From positions 1,635,474 to 1,699,473 of the forward strand of contig JAJEKV010000045.1 in NCBI GenBank assembly GCA_021234155.1: a DNA stretch of 64,000 bases, read 5' to 3'. How positions within the stretch are numbered: position 1 is the stretch's first letter; every line of letters begins with the position of its first letter. The DNA comes from Isoetes taiwanensis (Eukaryota; Streptophyta; Lycopodiopsida; Isoetales; Isoetaceae). Below are positions 27,701 to 39,524 of this stretch, piece after piece. Below the pieces are notes generated by a model that saw only the letters and a program-made list of their open reading frames with translations, had not been told where the DNA came from and made no database searches. The position numbers and the translations under genes are program-made.

Positions 27701-29244
27701 ACTACAAAGATCACAATCTGGGCCATCCACGTCTACCGAAATCTGGGGCCTCCATTCTGGCTTGAATAAGATACTACATATTTTAATTCTAGCTTTAATT
27801 TTCCACATGTATGCTTTGTGGGGTATCTTTCCCAACTTCACCTTTTGCCCTAGATTATTTTAAAGAATTTGTTCTGTATATAGACAGTTGTACTCTGTAT
27901 ATCTTTAGTATTTTTTAACGTATTATGTATTTATACAATCATTTCATAGGCATTCATTACCAGCATTGAACCCTATAAAATCATAGATATTGGGTGCCAA
28001 AGATGTTTTGTTTCCAAATCTCAAAGAATGCAAAAATGTCCTGATTCTTTTACCAATTCTTTCACTTCTTTTAAACATCCTACATTGTTATGTGACCTTC
28101 CAAGATTCAAAAGCATGTAAACATGTAATATGAACAATAGCGGCGCCATTGATGATTGCTCAAACCCTGTTTTATTCAACGGAAAACCAAATTAGCGAAG
28201 AAATAAACACATGTTCTAGCTTAAGAAACTTGGAAAAGGACCAATAAGATAAGATAAAGCCGTCATTTTAAGGCCCAATAAGAGAATAGGACGGGGATCA
28301 AGATCTCAGTCATCCGTCTTGGCCATTGGATAAAATACTACTTGCATGCATATTTTATTTTATTTTAAAAATATTATTTTTAGACAAAAGGGAGTTGTAT
28401 TTCGCAATGGAATTAAGTTACCCATGTACTAGATCAGGGCAAGACTGTGGTTCTCTAATAGTTGTGAAGATATGATGGGCAAAAGACATTGGAAATATAT
28501 TGAAGACAAATGTTAAACAAACTTCATTATATGTTAGCTGACCTTAACAAATGTTAATTTAGAGTTAAGCCCCTCTACTTATCAACAAGATGTAAACGAT
28601 GGTACATTCTTCAAGTTTTGAGACACTATTTTTATTCACAAGCAATGCATAGAATATCAAGACCTATAGATTATGCTAAAATAAGTTATAACCCTAAGCA
28701 TGACATCTCAACATCACGCAAGAATCACAAAACTTCATGATGTAGCCGAGGTGTTTCTTGCTACCACCTCATGTTAAAGATTCCCAAGTTATCATGCAAA
28801 AATCTTCTGTTTCAAAAGAGTTAAAAATAACTAGTCAATTTTTATTTTCCAAGTTGCCATGTCATGACACATCATTGCAGGACCAAACTTCCATTTAGCA
28901 ATGTAGCAGAACCAAACTTCCATTTATTAACAACTATCATGGTTCAACCTACACTACCCTGCTTGCCCCATTGGGCAACATAATCTCGTGCAGTTTGTTC
29001 ATTCTTAGACGCTTTGAAGATATCATGGCACGTACATCAATGAGCCATAATTGAAAATTGTCGGTTTGAGATATAAACATTGAATATATGAACAAAAGTT
29101 GGTTGAAGAACTACATTCAGATATGGTGAATGACATGGCAAGGTATGATTATGTGGGCGCAAGGTATTTCTTACAATCTCCATGAAATGAGTGGAGAAAA
29201 TTGAGATTGCAAAAATTGACATGCGCATGATGATGTGGCATGTC
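24781..29244. other. Interior of the CACTA-like element, left half
   Basis: Mostly AT-rich and non-coding. A possible captured terminal exon on the minus strand ends near 25,516 (TEDASRKKRSNILSL then stop). 26,025-26,150 has a GATAAGATAAG run beside a GC-rich block and might be the tail of an inverted short retroelement. Nothing is firmly identified. Confidence 0.3.
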
Positions 29245-29720
29245 GTGGGTGACATGTCATGCCAAGTAAGCAAGGCCAACTTTTGACTAGGCCAAAAATA
29301 AAAAAAATGTGCAACTTTGGTTTTCCATGGGGGGTGATGTGGCAAAATTTTGGTGACATGGCAAGATATGGGTCATGTGGACATGATGATGACCTTATGC
29401 AAACTCTCGGGCGTGTTTGTCTCCACCTTGATGCAAAAAATGTAGGGTTCACGTTATGGGCTGCTCCCCTTGCCACAAGTGGCCAGGATTTGACAGTGCA
29501 TGTCGTTACCTTTGTGGCACCAACAAACAACATGGAAAAGATGATGTGGCACTCCAAGTGGTGACATGGCATGCCAAGTAAGCAACGTCAAGTTTTGACT
29601 AGGCCAAGAATGGAAAAAAAGATGTCCATCTTTGGTCTTTTCATTGGGTGATGATGGCAGATTTTGGGTGACATGGCAAGATGGTGGTGACATGGACATA
29701 ATGGCTATGACTTTATGCAA
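29245..29720. repeat. Diverged direct repeats, period ~310 bp
   Basis: 29,245-29,400 and 29,560-29,720 share ATGCCAAGTAAGCAA, TTTTGACTAGGCCAA and GACATGGCAAGAT in the same order. The second copy runs into the large palindrome. Confidence 0.6.
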
Positions 29721-32120
29721 GAAGTATGGCAACCTTTGCAATTTTTGATAGAGGAGTTTGGCAAAGGATAGAATAGAGGGATCTTGAAGAACTTAAAGCG
29801 CTGACACCCTTCCCGAAATCGATCCAGGCCAGGACTTTGCGCGGCTTCCTCACCAGAGGGGAGAGGCGGACCCGGGGCAGAGACCTCGAAAAGGTTGTCA
29901 AAGGCGGCCTTTCTGCCGGTAGCTCCTCCGGGAGGGCAAATGTCAATGCCCCTCCTCCCGGAGCTCAGTTTTTCTATCTGACTGTTGAATCCGCCGTTCA
30001 AGTAACCTGCTTCGAGCAAGTTCAAAAACATCCAATATCCGCCCGGGAGAACTTATCAAACCGCGAAGCATCCTGTGGTCGACCGTGTAGAAACCCAAGT
30101 GTTTTGTCGTCCGGATAGTACAAAGGCGCCGAAATGATGTCATCCGGAATGACAAAATTACCCTAGGGACCAAGTTATATGGTCATTTTTTGCAACGAAA
30201 GAAACATGAACCCTCTGCATGGCATTATTCTGCATCCACCTCTTAGGCCAATTGACTATGAACGTGTTGGACATGAGCTACTTTGGCACTTCTTGGAGAA
30301 GAGGTGGTCTTCTGCCCACGAAACTTGGTCCCTAGGGTAATGTCAACATTTTAAGTCCATTGGCAGAGTCATTTCACATTTCCGGAGTGGGAGAATTGCC
30401 GATTAGGTGGCGGGGGACTTGAGACATGACCTTTGGGCTTAACCGCTTCAGGAAGGTTTAAGGGTCCATCTTCGGCATCAACACCCTCCCTCACGTGATG
30501 ACATTGTGCAAGATCCTGATTGAATCTGACTAGGATATGGCCTCCAAAACATGAACCCTGTGTGTTGTTAGGTTATTGAAGGGTTTACGTTATGGAGGTT
30601 GAGTTCTAGTCTGTTTCACTTAGGACATGGTGAGAAAAGCTGCTTGATTGAAAATCTTGAAGCAATAGGGCCCGACAAAATGGGGTTTGGATTTATCCTC
30701 CTCTACGTGTGGCAATTAGAAGTCAAGAGCACCTTTTGCGTTAGCAAAATTGTTTGGGATCATTCGGGATGGCCAATAGATCCAAACTCTATTATTTCAG
30801 TTGCCATTGCTTCCATACTGCGTTTAGAAAAGATGCACCTAGTTATCCAAGAAAACAACCATGTTTTAGCCTCACGAAACATAAACTCTACAATAACCTA
30901 GCAACACCACGGGATTTATGTTTTGGAGGCCAAAAGCGTGGTCATTTTCTTGGATAACTAGGTGCACCTTTTCTAAACATGTATCTGAGCCATGCAACCT
31001 GAAAGAACATAGTTTGGATCTATTGTCCATCGAATGATCCCAAACAATTTTGCTCTTGCAAAGGCTCTTAACTTCTAATTGCCACAGAGGAGAATAAATC
31101 CAAACCCCATTCAAATCGATTACTATTGCTTCGTGTTTTCAGCTGCGGCTTTTTGACCATGTCCCAAGTGCAACTGACTAAAACTCGACCTCCATAACGT
31201 AAACCCTTCAATAACCTAGCAACACACAGGGTTTACGTTTTGGAGGCCGTATCCTAGCCAGATTCGACCAGGATCTTGCACAATGTCATCATGTATCGCC
31301 AAAAAAGGGACCCTTAATCTTTCGGAAAGAGTTCGGCCCAAAGGTCCTCTCTTGAAGGCCCACGACCACCGGACGGGCAACTCTCTCACTCGGAACTATG
31401 AGCGGACTCGCCAATGAACTCAAACCGTTGCCACTACCATGGGGACCAAGTTTCGTGGGCAGAAGATCACCGCTTCTCCAAGAAGCGCCAAAGTAGCTCA
31501 TATCCAACACGTTAGTCAATTGGCCTATGGGGTGGATCGTATCTTTGCATGTAGAGGGTTCGTGTTTCTTTTCGTTGCCAAAAATGGCCCGTATAACTTG
31601 GTCCCTAGGGTAATTTTGCCATTTAGGGACATGGCAAAGTCGCTGTGTATGCCCGAATGAAAAACACTTGGGTTTTACGCGCGATCGACCATGAGAACGC
31701 CGTGGTTTAATAAGTTCTTAGGACCGGATCTTGGATTTTTTGAACTTGCTTTCGAAGCGGCGGCGGATTCAATGGTGGGATAGGAAAAGCGAGCTCTGGA
31801 AGGAGGGGCATTGGCGTTTGCCCCTCGGAGGGCGTTGGCGGGGGAAAGGCTGCCCGGCAACCTTCGAGGGTCCGTCTCGGAAGTGCAGCCTCTCCCTACG
31901 GTGAGGAAGATCGCCAAAGTCATGGCACAGTTCGATTTGGGGAAGGGTGTCGGCACTTTAAGTTCTTCAAGATCCCTCTATTCTATTCCTTGCCAAACTC
32001 CTCTACAAAAATAGCAAAGGTTGTCATACTTCTTGCATAAAGTCATAGTCATTATGTCCACGTCACCACCATCTTGCCATGTCACCCAAAATTTGCCATC
32101 ATCACCCAATGAAAAGACCA
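29632..32120. repeat. 2.5-kb near-palindrome (two ~1.24-kb inverted arms)
   Basis: The left arm starts TTTGGTCTTTTCATTGGGTG. The right arm ends in its complement, CACCCAATGAAAAGACCA. Matching blocks can be followed through both arms to a centre near 30,900, where CATAAA...TTTATG enclose about 30 bp. Examples: GGATCTTGAAGAACTT against AAGTTCTTCAAGATCC; TGCACCTAGTTATCCAAGAA against its complement at 30,950. Identity looks like 80-90% with small indels. Transcribed, it would form a very long hairpin. Confidence 0.88.
30158..30340. repeat. 183-bp MITE-like unit with 19-bp perfect inverted ends
   Basis: TTACCCTAGGGACCAAGTT at 30,158-30,176 is exactly complementary to 30,322-30,340. A TA flanks CCCTAGGG on both sides, as for Tc1/mariner-type MITEs. 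The mirrored copy in the other palindrome arm (about 31,435-31,613) has one decayed end. Confidence 0.6.
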
Positions 32121-33597
32121 GCCTAGGTGGCATGCTTGGGCCTAGGTGGAATGCCTGAGCCACCTTGGCATGTTGGAGCCCGCGTGGCATGTTTGAGCCA
32201 AGGTGGCATGTTAGAGCCTAGGTGGCATGTTTGAGCAACCTTGGCATATTGAAGCCCGCGTGGCATGTTTGAATCACCTTGGCATGTTGGGCCCTGGGTG
32301 GCATGTTGGGGCCCGTGGCATGTTTGAGCCACCTTGGCATGTTTGAGCCACCCTGTCATGTTGGAAGCCTAGGTGGCATGTTTGAGCCACTTTGGCATGC
32401 CTGAGCCACCTTGGCATGTTGGAGCCCACATGGCATGTTTGGGCCACCTTGGCATGTTGGAGCCCGCGTGGCATGTTTGCCACCTTGGCATGCTTGAGCC
32501 ACCTTGTCATGCTTGAGCCTAGGTGGCATGTTGGGAGCCCACGTGGCATGTTGGGAGCCCACGTGGCATGTTTGAGCCACCTTGGCATGTTGGAGCCTAG
32601 GTGGCATGTTGGTGCCCAAGTGGCATGTTTGAGCCACCTTGGCATGTTTGAGCCTAGGTGGCATGTTGGTGCCTAAATGGCATGCTTAAGCCACCTTGGC
32701 ATGTTGGAGCCTAGGTGGCATGTTGGGAGCCCACGTGGCATGTTTGAGCCTAGGTGGCATGTTGGAGCCCACGTGGCATGTTTGAGCCCACGTGACACAT
32801 TTGAGCCACCTTGGCATGTTGGAGCCCGCGTGGCATATTTGAGCCTAGGTGGCATGCGTGAGCCACCTTGGCATGTTTGAGCCACCTTGGCATGTTGGAG
32901 CCTAGATGGGACGTTGGAGCCCGCATGGCATGTTTGAACCACCTTGGCATGTTGGAGCCTAGGTGAGCCCGCGTGGCATGTTTGAGCCACCTTTGCATGT
33001 TTGAGCCTAGGTGGCATGTTGGATCCTAGGTGTCATGTTTGAGCACCTTGTCAAGTTTGAGCCACCTTGGCATGTTTGAGCCCACATGGCATGTTTGAGC
33101 CACCTTGGCAAGTTGGAGCCTAGGTGGCATGTTGGAGCCGTGGCATGTTTGAGCATGTTGGAGCCTAGGTGGCAAGTTTGAGCCACCTTGTCATGTTGGA
33201 GCCTAGGTGGCATGTTGGAGCCACCTTGGCATGTTTGAGCCTAGGTGGCATGTTGGAGCCTCGGTGGCATGTTTGAGCCACCTTGGCATGTTGGAGCCTA
33301 GGTGGCATGTTGGAGCCCACGTGGCATGTTTGAGCCACCTTGGCATGTTGGAGCCTAGGTGGCATGTTGGAGCCCATGTGGCATGTTTGAGCCACCTTGG
33401 AGCCTAGGTGGCATGTTGGAGCCACCTTGGCATGTTTGAGCCTAGGTGGCATGTTGTGAGCCACCTTGGCATGTTGGAGCCTAGATGGTGGAGCCCACGT
33501 GGCATGTTTGCGCCAACTTGGCATGTTGGAGCCACCTTGGTGCATGTTTGAGCCACCTTGGCATGTTTGAGCCTAGGTGGCATGTTTGAGCCAAGTG
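32121..33597. repeat. Minisatellite of ~19-bp half-units (38-bp unit)
   Basis: Long array alternating GAGCCACCTTGGCATGTT and GAGCCTAGGTGGCATGTT with variants, about 75 half-units. CCACCTTGG and CCTAGGTGG make it locally self-complementary. It begins exactly where the palindrome's right arm ends and stays open in several frames on both strands, which is a property of the repeat and not evidence of a gene. Confidence 0.95.
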
Positions 33598-34131
33598 GAC
33601 AAAAAATTTGGCCATTCCACATCCCTATGCCAGAAAAAGGTATGTACACTTAAATGATGATATCTTGAGTGTTTTTTAAAATTTCTGGCTGATATTTGAA
33701 AAAGCTATCAGGGAAAACATGTATGAAAATGTGGAAAGAATTTTGGCTTGATTTAGAACTAAGGTAATGGAGAGAAATTGGATATATTTTTCTCTCAATG
33801 AACTATAAGAAAGAACCAACAAACAATTTTTTGAATCCTGGTTTCTTTAAGGTTTTTGTTGTGTAGTTTCAACTCCTGCAAGTCTGAATGGGACCTGAGA
33901 TCATGTGCATATGCTCAAAAAATGGATTCGAGGCATAAAAACAAAAACCACAGCTCCTTAAAAAAATAACAGTGGACGTTCCTTGTCCACTTAAAAAACA
34001 ACACCATTAGTTAGTAAAACCACACCTCCACAGATCCACATGTAGGTTTTTTTGAAATCTCTGAATAAAGAACATGTGGACCTAAGAAAACTATACTTTT
34101 CAACAGTGGACCAAAATTTGGGGTGAGTGTG
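33598..34131. other. Right subterminal region of the CACTA-like element
   Basis: Non-coding. Contains GTGGACC/GGTCCAC motifs in both orientations that match the terminal repeat (near 33,970, 34,075 and 34,105). Confidence 0.5.
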
Positions 34132-34650
34132 GAAAGTCCTCAATGTCCATTCTTTTCTAATCCAGAGGGCACTTTCTCGACTCATGAGTCAAGAAAGTCC
34201 TCAATGTCTAGTCTTTTCTAATACAGCAGGCATTTTCTCGACTTGTGAGTCGAGAAAGTCCTCAATGTCCAGTCTTCTCTAACCCAGAGGGCACTTTCTC
34301 GACTCGCTAGTCGAGAAAATCCTCATGACCAGTCTTCTCTAACCCACAGGGCACTTTCTCGACTCCTGAGTCGAGAAAATCCTCAACGTTCAGTCTTCTC
34401 TAACCTAGAGGGCACTTTCTCGACTCGCGAGTCGAGAAAGTCCTCAATGTTCGATCTTCTTTAACCCACGAGTGAGAAAGTCCTCAATGTCCGGTCTTTT
34501 CTATCTGAGAGGCCACTTTCTCGACTCGCAAGAATGAAAGTCCTTAATGTCAGTCTTTTTTTTTTAACCTAGAGGGCACTTTCTTGACTCACGAGTCGAG
34601 AAAGTCCGAGTTGAGAAAGTCCTCAATGTCCACTCTTTTCTAACCCGAGG
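34132..34650. repeat. 61-bp palindromic satellite, right of the transposon
   Basis: About eight units, each AGTCCTCAATGTCC, then AGTCTTTTCTAACCC, then AGAGGGCACTTTCTCGACTC with the inverted GAGTCGAGAA. In the best copy (34,415-34,440) the core is a perfect palindrome centred on TCGCGA. Confidence 0.93.
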
Positions 34651-34716
34651 AGGCCGTGGCGTCGGTTGACTAACTTGAACCTTATATGCGCAGCCCCTAT
34701 TACGACCAAATAATAC

Positions 34717-35013
34717 ATGCAAGGCAGCAATAGAAGGCATTGGGATATCCACAATGGTCAAGAAGAAACAAGGCCTCTCCAAAAAAATGGAAGATTTTTG
34801 AGAGGTTGTGTAGGTTTCTACCTGAGGAGGGCCACCAAGGCGATGAAGGCGATGATGAAGATGGGAAGAAAAACAACCATACAAGAAAGGCGGGGGGAAT
34901 ATCGGGACGAATACCGACGATCTTTGCGCAATGAAGAGATCTGGCAAAAGTGGACTGAGATCTGGGCATTGTGGCAGAGGGGTATGCTGAAGGACAACAA
35001 TGGAGAGTTGCCA
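34717..35013 (+). pseudogene. 5' part of an unidentified reading frame split by a LINE
   Basis: An open frame rich in Arg, Lys, Glu and Trp (for example NEEIWQKWTEIWALWQRG) runs up to the LINE target duplication at 34,999-35,013. The same frame resumes after the LINE at 39,525. Family unknown; it may belong to an older mobile element. Confidence 0.45.
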
Positions 35014-38000
35014 AAGAAATGGGGCTGACAAAAGCTTTGGCTTCCAGTCGCGAGGTTGGATGCCTTATATCGCGGGAATTGGAGTCTCTTAAAGGGCGGG
35101 GTATCGATGGCTTGCATGAGCGGTGAGTGGTGCCGTCGAGGGATCGAGGTTGAGGAGGAGGCCAAAGGTGTCGCAGGCCGGAGTTCAAAGTGGGTTTGGC
35201 GTGGCTGAAGCGATTACGACACTTGTTCTAAAGTCTTTTCGAGCAGAGCAGCCCGAGAGAAGAAGTATCACGGCGACCATGGCGACATAGTTACGCATGG
35301 GAGTGTTATTCAGTGATCGGATGCTATCAAGCATAGTTACCGGAGCGGGGCGAGAAGCAGGCGTGGACCTAGAATTTGGAGCAAGGGCGGGAGCGGGAAC
35401 AAATTGGAGCGAGGCGGCCAACATTGAATTTTTAAAATCTAAAAACAGTTTTGGCGTTCCCTTTGTATGATAATCATTGTGGAACACTTAGAATTTAAAA
35501 ATGATTCATAGAGGCCGCTTTGTAGATGGAAACATATTAAACTACTCCGTAGATGCTTAGTTTTTTATATAACATTATATAGTATTACATATATAATTCT
35601 AACACAATAGAAGTCTAAAATAAACAAGATAGGGAAGTTAAGCTTAGGCACTGAGGCCTTTGACAAACTAAAAAAAATGCACGTTGCAATAACGTTTCTC
35701 AAAATCAATAGTGTCATTTAATATGTTACAATGCAGCACTACAAATCTCCATCAAAAAATAAATTCTACAGTTCTGCAGCAAGTTTTCTCAACTCTTTAA
35801 CGCCCCTTAATGCTCTTAAACTTACTTCTCCTTTGCCGCCTATAGTCTTCCACAAGTCGTTCTTCAAGAACACATGGCTTCCTCTAATGCAAGACCCTCT
35901 GACTGAGCTGCGAAAGCAAATCGAAATTCTCATCATCAAAATGCAAAATCGATAGATTATAAATGAGACCGCCATAAAATCGAGATATATAGGAGGAGGA
36001 ACGTAAATTAAACAACAAACAAAGAGAAATAGTCGCTGTGAAACACTTGTGTAGTGCGCTCTGAGAAGCACTTTATGTGTATGTTTATGAAAAAAACGAG
36101 CAAAGAGCCATTGCCAATTGCACTACTCCTTCTTAAAAAAAAAGAAAAAGAAGGAGAAAAAATGAACTATAAACCATTGATTTTCTTACTTTTTTGGGAA
36201 CTTACCCGGGAATGCCGTTCCCAAAAGATGGGAAAAGGCGATCCGATAACAAACCATCAAGCTGGAACTTGGCGTTCGGGAGCGTAGAAACATAGGGAGC
36301 AGCGTTAGGAATGGGAACGTGTTGAACGGCGTTCGGTAACTATGCTATCAAGGCCTTTGTAGCGGCGCCAATGAAAGGTTTTTCAAGGAGAGCCCGCTTC
36401 CCTCCGCGAGTGTTTTTCGTGAGCTTGCCAAGGTATGGCCAAGGTATCGCCAGAATCTCAGCCCCTTCAAAGACATAGCTTAGAGGAGTGGATTGTGAGG
36501 CGGGGAGTTGGGGGCGCTTATGCCTTTGTTGGCTCGGAATAAGTGTCTGGATTGGGCCGGAATACCAGTGGAGTTTTCAGCGATCTTTGGGAGTGGGTGG
36601 GGGACTCGGTGGTGCGAGGTGTATCTACGGATCTTTTGGGGAATAACTTTCGATGCATCCTCTCTTTGAATACGAGGTTGTATTTCACTTATACCCAAAT
36701 GTAAGCATCCTAAAACCATCAATGACTAGAGGCCTATTACTACATTATCGTAGTGTATAAAATCATTGCTAAGGCTTTGGCTAAGAGGCTTAAGCCATTA
36801 CTACTAGCTCATGCCATTAAGCTTGAGGAGCGATCCTAGTTTTCTCCCTCGGCGGAATATTCTTCATAATGTATTTCTTTGCTTTTGAGGAGTGCATTGG
36901 GCTCGTGGGATGAGGCAGCCCCTTGTTTTTTCTTTAGCTGGATTTTTGCCAAGGCTTATAGCGGTGTCGGTGGCGATTCTTGGCCGGATATGATCTGAGC
37001 CTTTGGGTGTGGACCTAGTTTCGTGGAAGCGGTTATGGCGCATTAATACGCTAGAGGCGATAGTGTCTTTGTCGAGGTGAGACCTCTTCAATCTTCTCAC
37101 GTGGGCGAGGCATTAGGCGGGGATGTCCGTTGGCCCCTTTCGGTATTCACTATAGTGGCGAGCTCTCTCGCGACTTTTTTGGTGGCGATTCGACAATGTG
37201 GTGCAAAGGTCTCGCATGGATGATGGAGTCGCAACAGGTTTTGCGATCAATTTCGCGGATGATACATTCCTCTTTCTTCATGCGGATGAGGCCAATCTCC
37301 GAGCTGACCAAGAATATTTTGGATGCCTTTCTTTAGCCGGGATGCTTCTTGAACTAGTCGAAGTGCTCGGCCATGTAGGTGCTTGGAGGAACCTCCTCTG
37401 GCGTGGTTGAGTCGGTTTCCCTGGCTCTTACACCGCCACACATAGCCGCCAAACCGTTAGGCATACCATTTGGCTTGGACATTAATGCTAGGGGCAATTT
37501 GGTGGAGACATTCTGAGAATCTTAGGTGACATCCCGGCGGTGGAGGGAAGTAAAACTCACCATGGTTGATAGGATTCTGGTAGCAAATCAATGCTCTGTA
37601 GCACTCATATTTACGTAGCCTCACGGATACTTGCCGAAAAGTGTGGTTAAGGAGTTGGATGACACCATTAGCAATTTTGTTTGGGGAGGAAATGAGGAGG
37701 GGGGCTACGTGAAGGTGCATGGTGGAAGTGTGTGCGTCAATCGGGGGGGCTTAGGTATGCTTGATGTGTCGTTGCACCGCGAAGGTTACAGTGTCGAAAT
37801 TCATCGGCGGTTGTTGCGGGAGCAACAATCCCAGTTAGCTCTGTTAGCCGCGGTCGCTCGCCACGCTATTGTGTTTAGGAAGCCCGGCAATTCGCCTCGA
37901 TTACCGTGGGCTCTGTTTGAGGATTTCGCGGCCATTCCCTCATGCTTCCGCATTTTTCTTAAGGGTCTTCGAAGGCACGGAAGGTGGTCAAGGTTCTCTT

Positions 38001-39524
38001 TTCATTAGATCCTAGCAGGTGTATGGTAGCCTCATCGCCCTTTCTCTCGGGTACCTGAGGTTGTTACGGGCACAAGCTTCGGGGGCTGGCTCGAGAGGAT
38101 TTGCAAAGATGAACACAGAGGCGAAATCTAGATGTGTCGCGGAGTTAAAGGAAGAAGCTATTTTAATATAAAAAGGCCATGCCTGCTAAAAAAGGCTAAA
38201 GTCGCAGAGAGATCTATAAATAGAATCTAAATTTCAGTTGGACATATCTCGGTAACCAGAGGTCAGATTGCGGCGACCTTTACCTCTTTGGAACCGGCTC
38301 GGAGTCTAGTTTCCAAATTAGGTGGCAGATTCCGTAGTTCATCCATATGAGGGAGTAATGGCTGAAAAGGTGACGAGGGGTCACAAAATTACTGCGGCAG
38401 CGACATCACAGTTTTGTAACCAAGTCTTTATGATCCACAGTTGTTCCCTGAGAAGTTATTCAGTCGAATAACAGAATTCTCAGTTTCTAGAAGAGCCACA
38501 GAGATCCTTTGCAGTGTTAGCAAATCTGAGCCTAGTTGGGTGGTGAATTTGTGCCAGAAGATCCTGATCCTGGGTCTTAAAGTTGTTTGGATTAACTGTG
38601 ACTGCTAGTTTTTGCAGGTAGAAAAGACGGTTCGTATCACAGGTACTCAGCGCCGGTGGATTGCTGCAGGGGTAACATCCATCCGTGACTGCTATTGGGA
38701 GGGTCGTCTGGCACCGTGGGAGTTTTTTAGGGAAAGATTTGGCCTTCGGCGGTGGGACATACGAACTTGGGCCAGAATTGCTAATGCTATTCCATTGCAG
38801 TTGTCTTCTCAAGTCAATCGTGTTTGGAAGTCGCATAGTGGACTTAATGCATCTCAGTTTGTAGCATCGGCTTATGGGCTTATGCCACCGGATTAAGCTT
38901 AAGCTTCGGGGAGTAAGTGGCCGCCATGTGGAAGTGGGGCGTGGAATATATTATCTCCTCCTAAAACTGTACCCTTTTGTCGCAGATCTTGCCGCGTAAC
39001 CTCGGGGTGAATGTCAGGAGTCCACGAGGTTCAAGCCTCGTGCAGCGTGAAACATGCCCTTTATGTGGGAGGGCGAGAGACCATTGAACCTTTGCTTTGT
39101 CCTATGTCTGAGGGGGGGGCGGCTTGGTTCAGGTGAGAGCCCTCTTTGGGTCTTCAACTTTGTGTAGTCGGAAGATTCTCTTGGGAGTCTTTCCTAGCGG
39201 TTAGGCAATGGCCAAGCGGCCGACGTTTCATTTATCGCGAGCTTGGCTTTTGTGGCTGATTTGGAAAAGGCGGAGGCGAAGGTTTTTCGAGAATGCGATT
39301 GCTTAGCCCTTTTCGGTTGGTTTCGATCTTAAGGCATAAGTTGTGGCAGGCTTACCAAGTCTCAAGCATGCAGCACGAGTTAAGGGGAAATTTGGTCGAC
39401 ATTCCCTCTGAGTTTGTGGATCATGATGGGCACTTCATTTCTTAGCACCACACTTATCATTGTACTTGATCACATTCTATAGTGGTTTAATATAGTCTTA
39501 TATTCTTCAAAAAAAAAAAAAAAA
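35014..39524 (+). mobile_element. LINE retrotransposon with poly-A tail and 15-bp target duplication
   Basis: AATGGAGAGTTGCCA occurs at 34,999-35,013 and again at 39,525-39,539, directly after an A-rich tail (from 39,509). Broken plus-strand frames carry reverse-transcriptase motifs: KIIAKALAKRLKPLL (about 36,760), a FAKAY-type block (about 36,945), and INFADDTFLF (about 37,247, equivalent of the FADD catalytic box). A CPLC zinc-like motif follows near 39,056. Without the inserted hAT-like element (35,332-36,344) it is about 3.5 kb, so it is probably 5' truncated. Many stops; dead. Confidence 0.85.
35332..36344. mobile_element. 1,013-bp hAT-like non-autonomous transposon
   Basis: An 8-bp duplication CTATCAAG flanks it (35,324-35,331; 36,345-36,352). 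The ends are CATAGTTACCG inverted at both sides. An 8-bp duplication is the hallmark of hAT elements. It lies inside the LINE, so it is younger. No transposase domain was recognised; a short open frame (35,731-35,955) has no known motif. Confidence 0.8.

Larger units (their letters stand above)
24045..34131. mobile_element. 10.1-kb non-autonomous CACTA-like DNA transposon
   Basis: The left end begins CACACTGACCCCAATTTTTG. The right end, read inward, begins CACACTCACCCCAAATTTTG. The roughly 26-bp terminal inverted repeats (through GGTCCAC) have about two mismatches. A 3-bp GAA flanks it on both sides (24,042-24,044; 34,132-34,134). Removing the element restores GTCGAGAAAGTCCTC, exactly the satellite consensus. 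A 3-bp duplication and CAC termini fit the CACTA (En/Spm) superfamily, though the ends read CACAC rather than CACTA. Inside are AT-rich subterminal repeats, a 2.5-kb palindrome and a minisatellite. No transposase is recognisable, so it depends on a partner or is inactive. Confidence 0.75.

Noticed and set aside
32274-33545. Long open frames on both strands (up to 126 codons)
   Set aside because: They come from a stop-free minisatellite unit; composition simply repeats the unit.
34132-34650. CRISPR-like array of palindromic repeats
   Set aside because: The whole 61-bp unit repeats, linkers included, so there are no unique spacers; the context is plant nuclear DNA.
35731-35955. 74-codon frame as a hAT transposase remnant
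   Set aside because: No dimerisation or catalytic motif of hAT transposases could be read.
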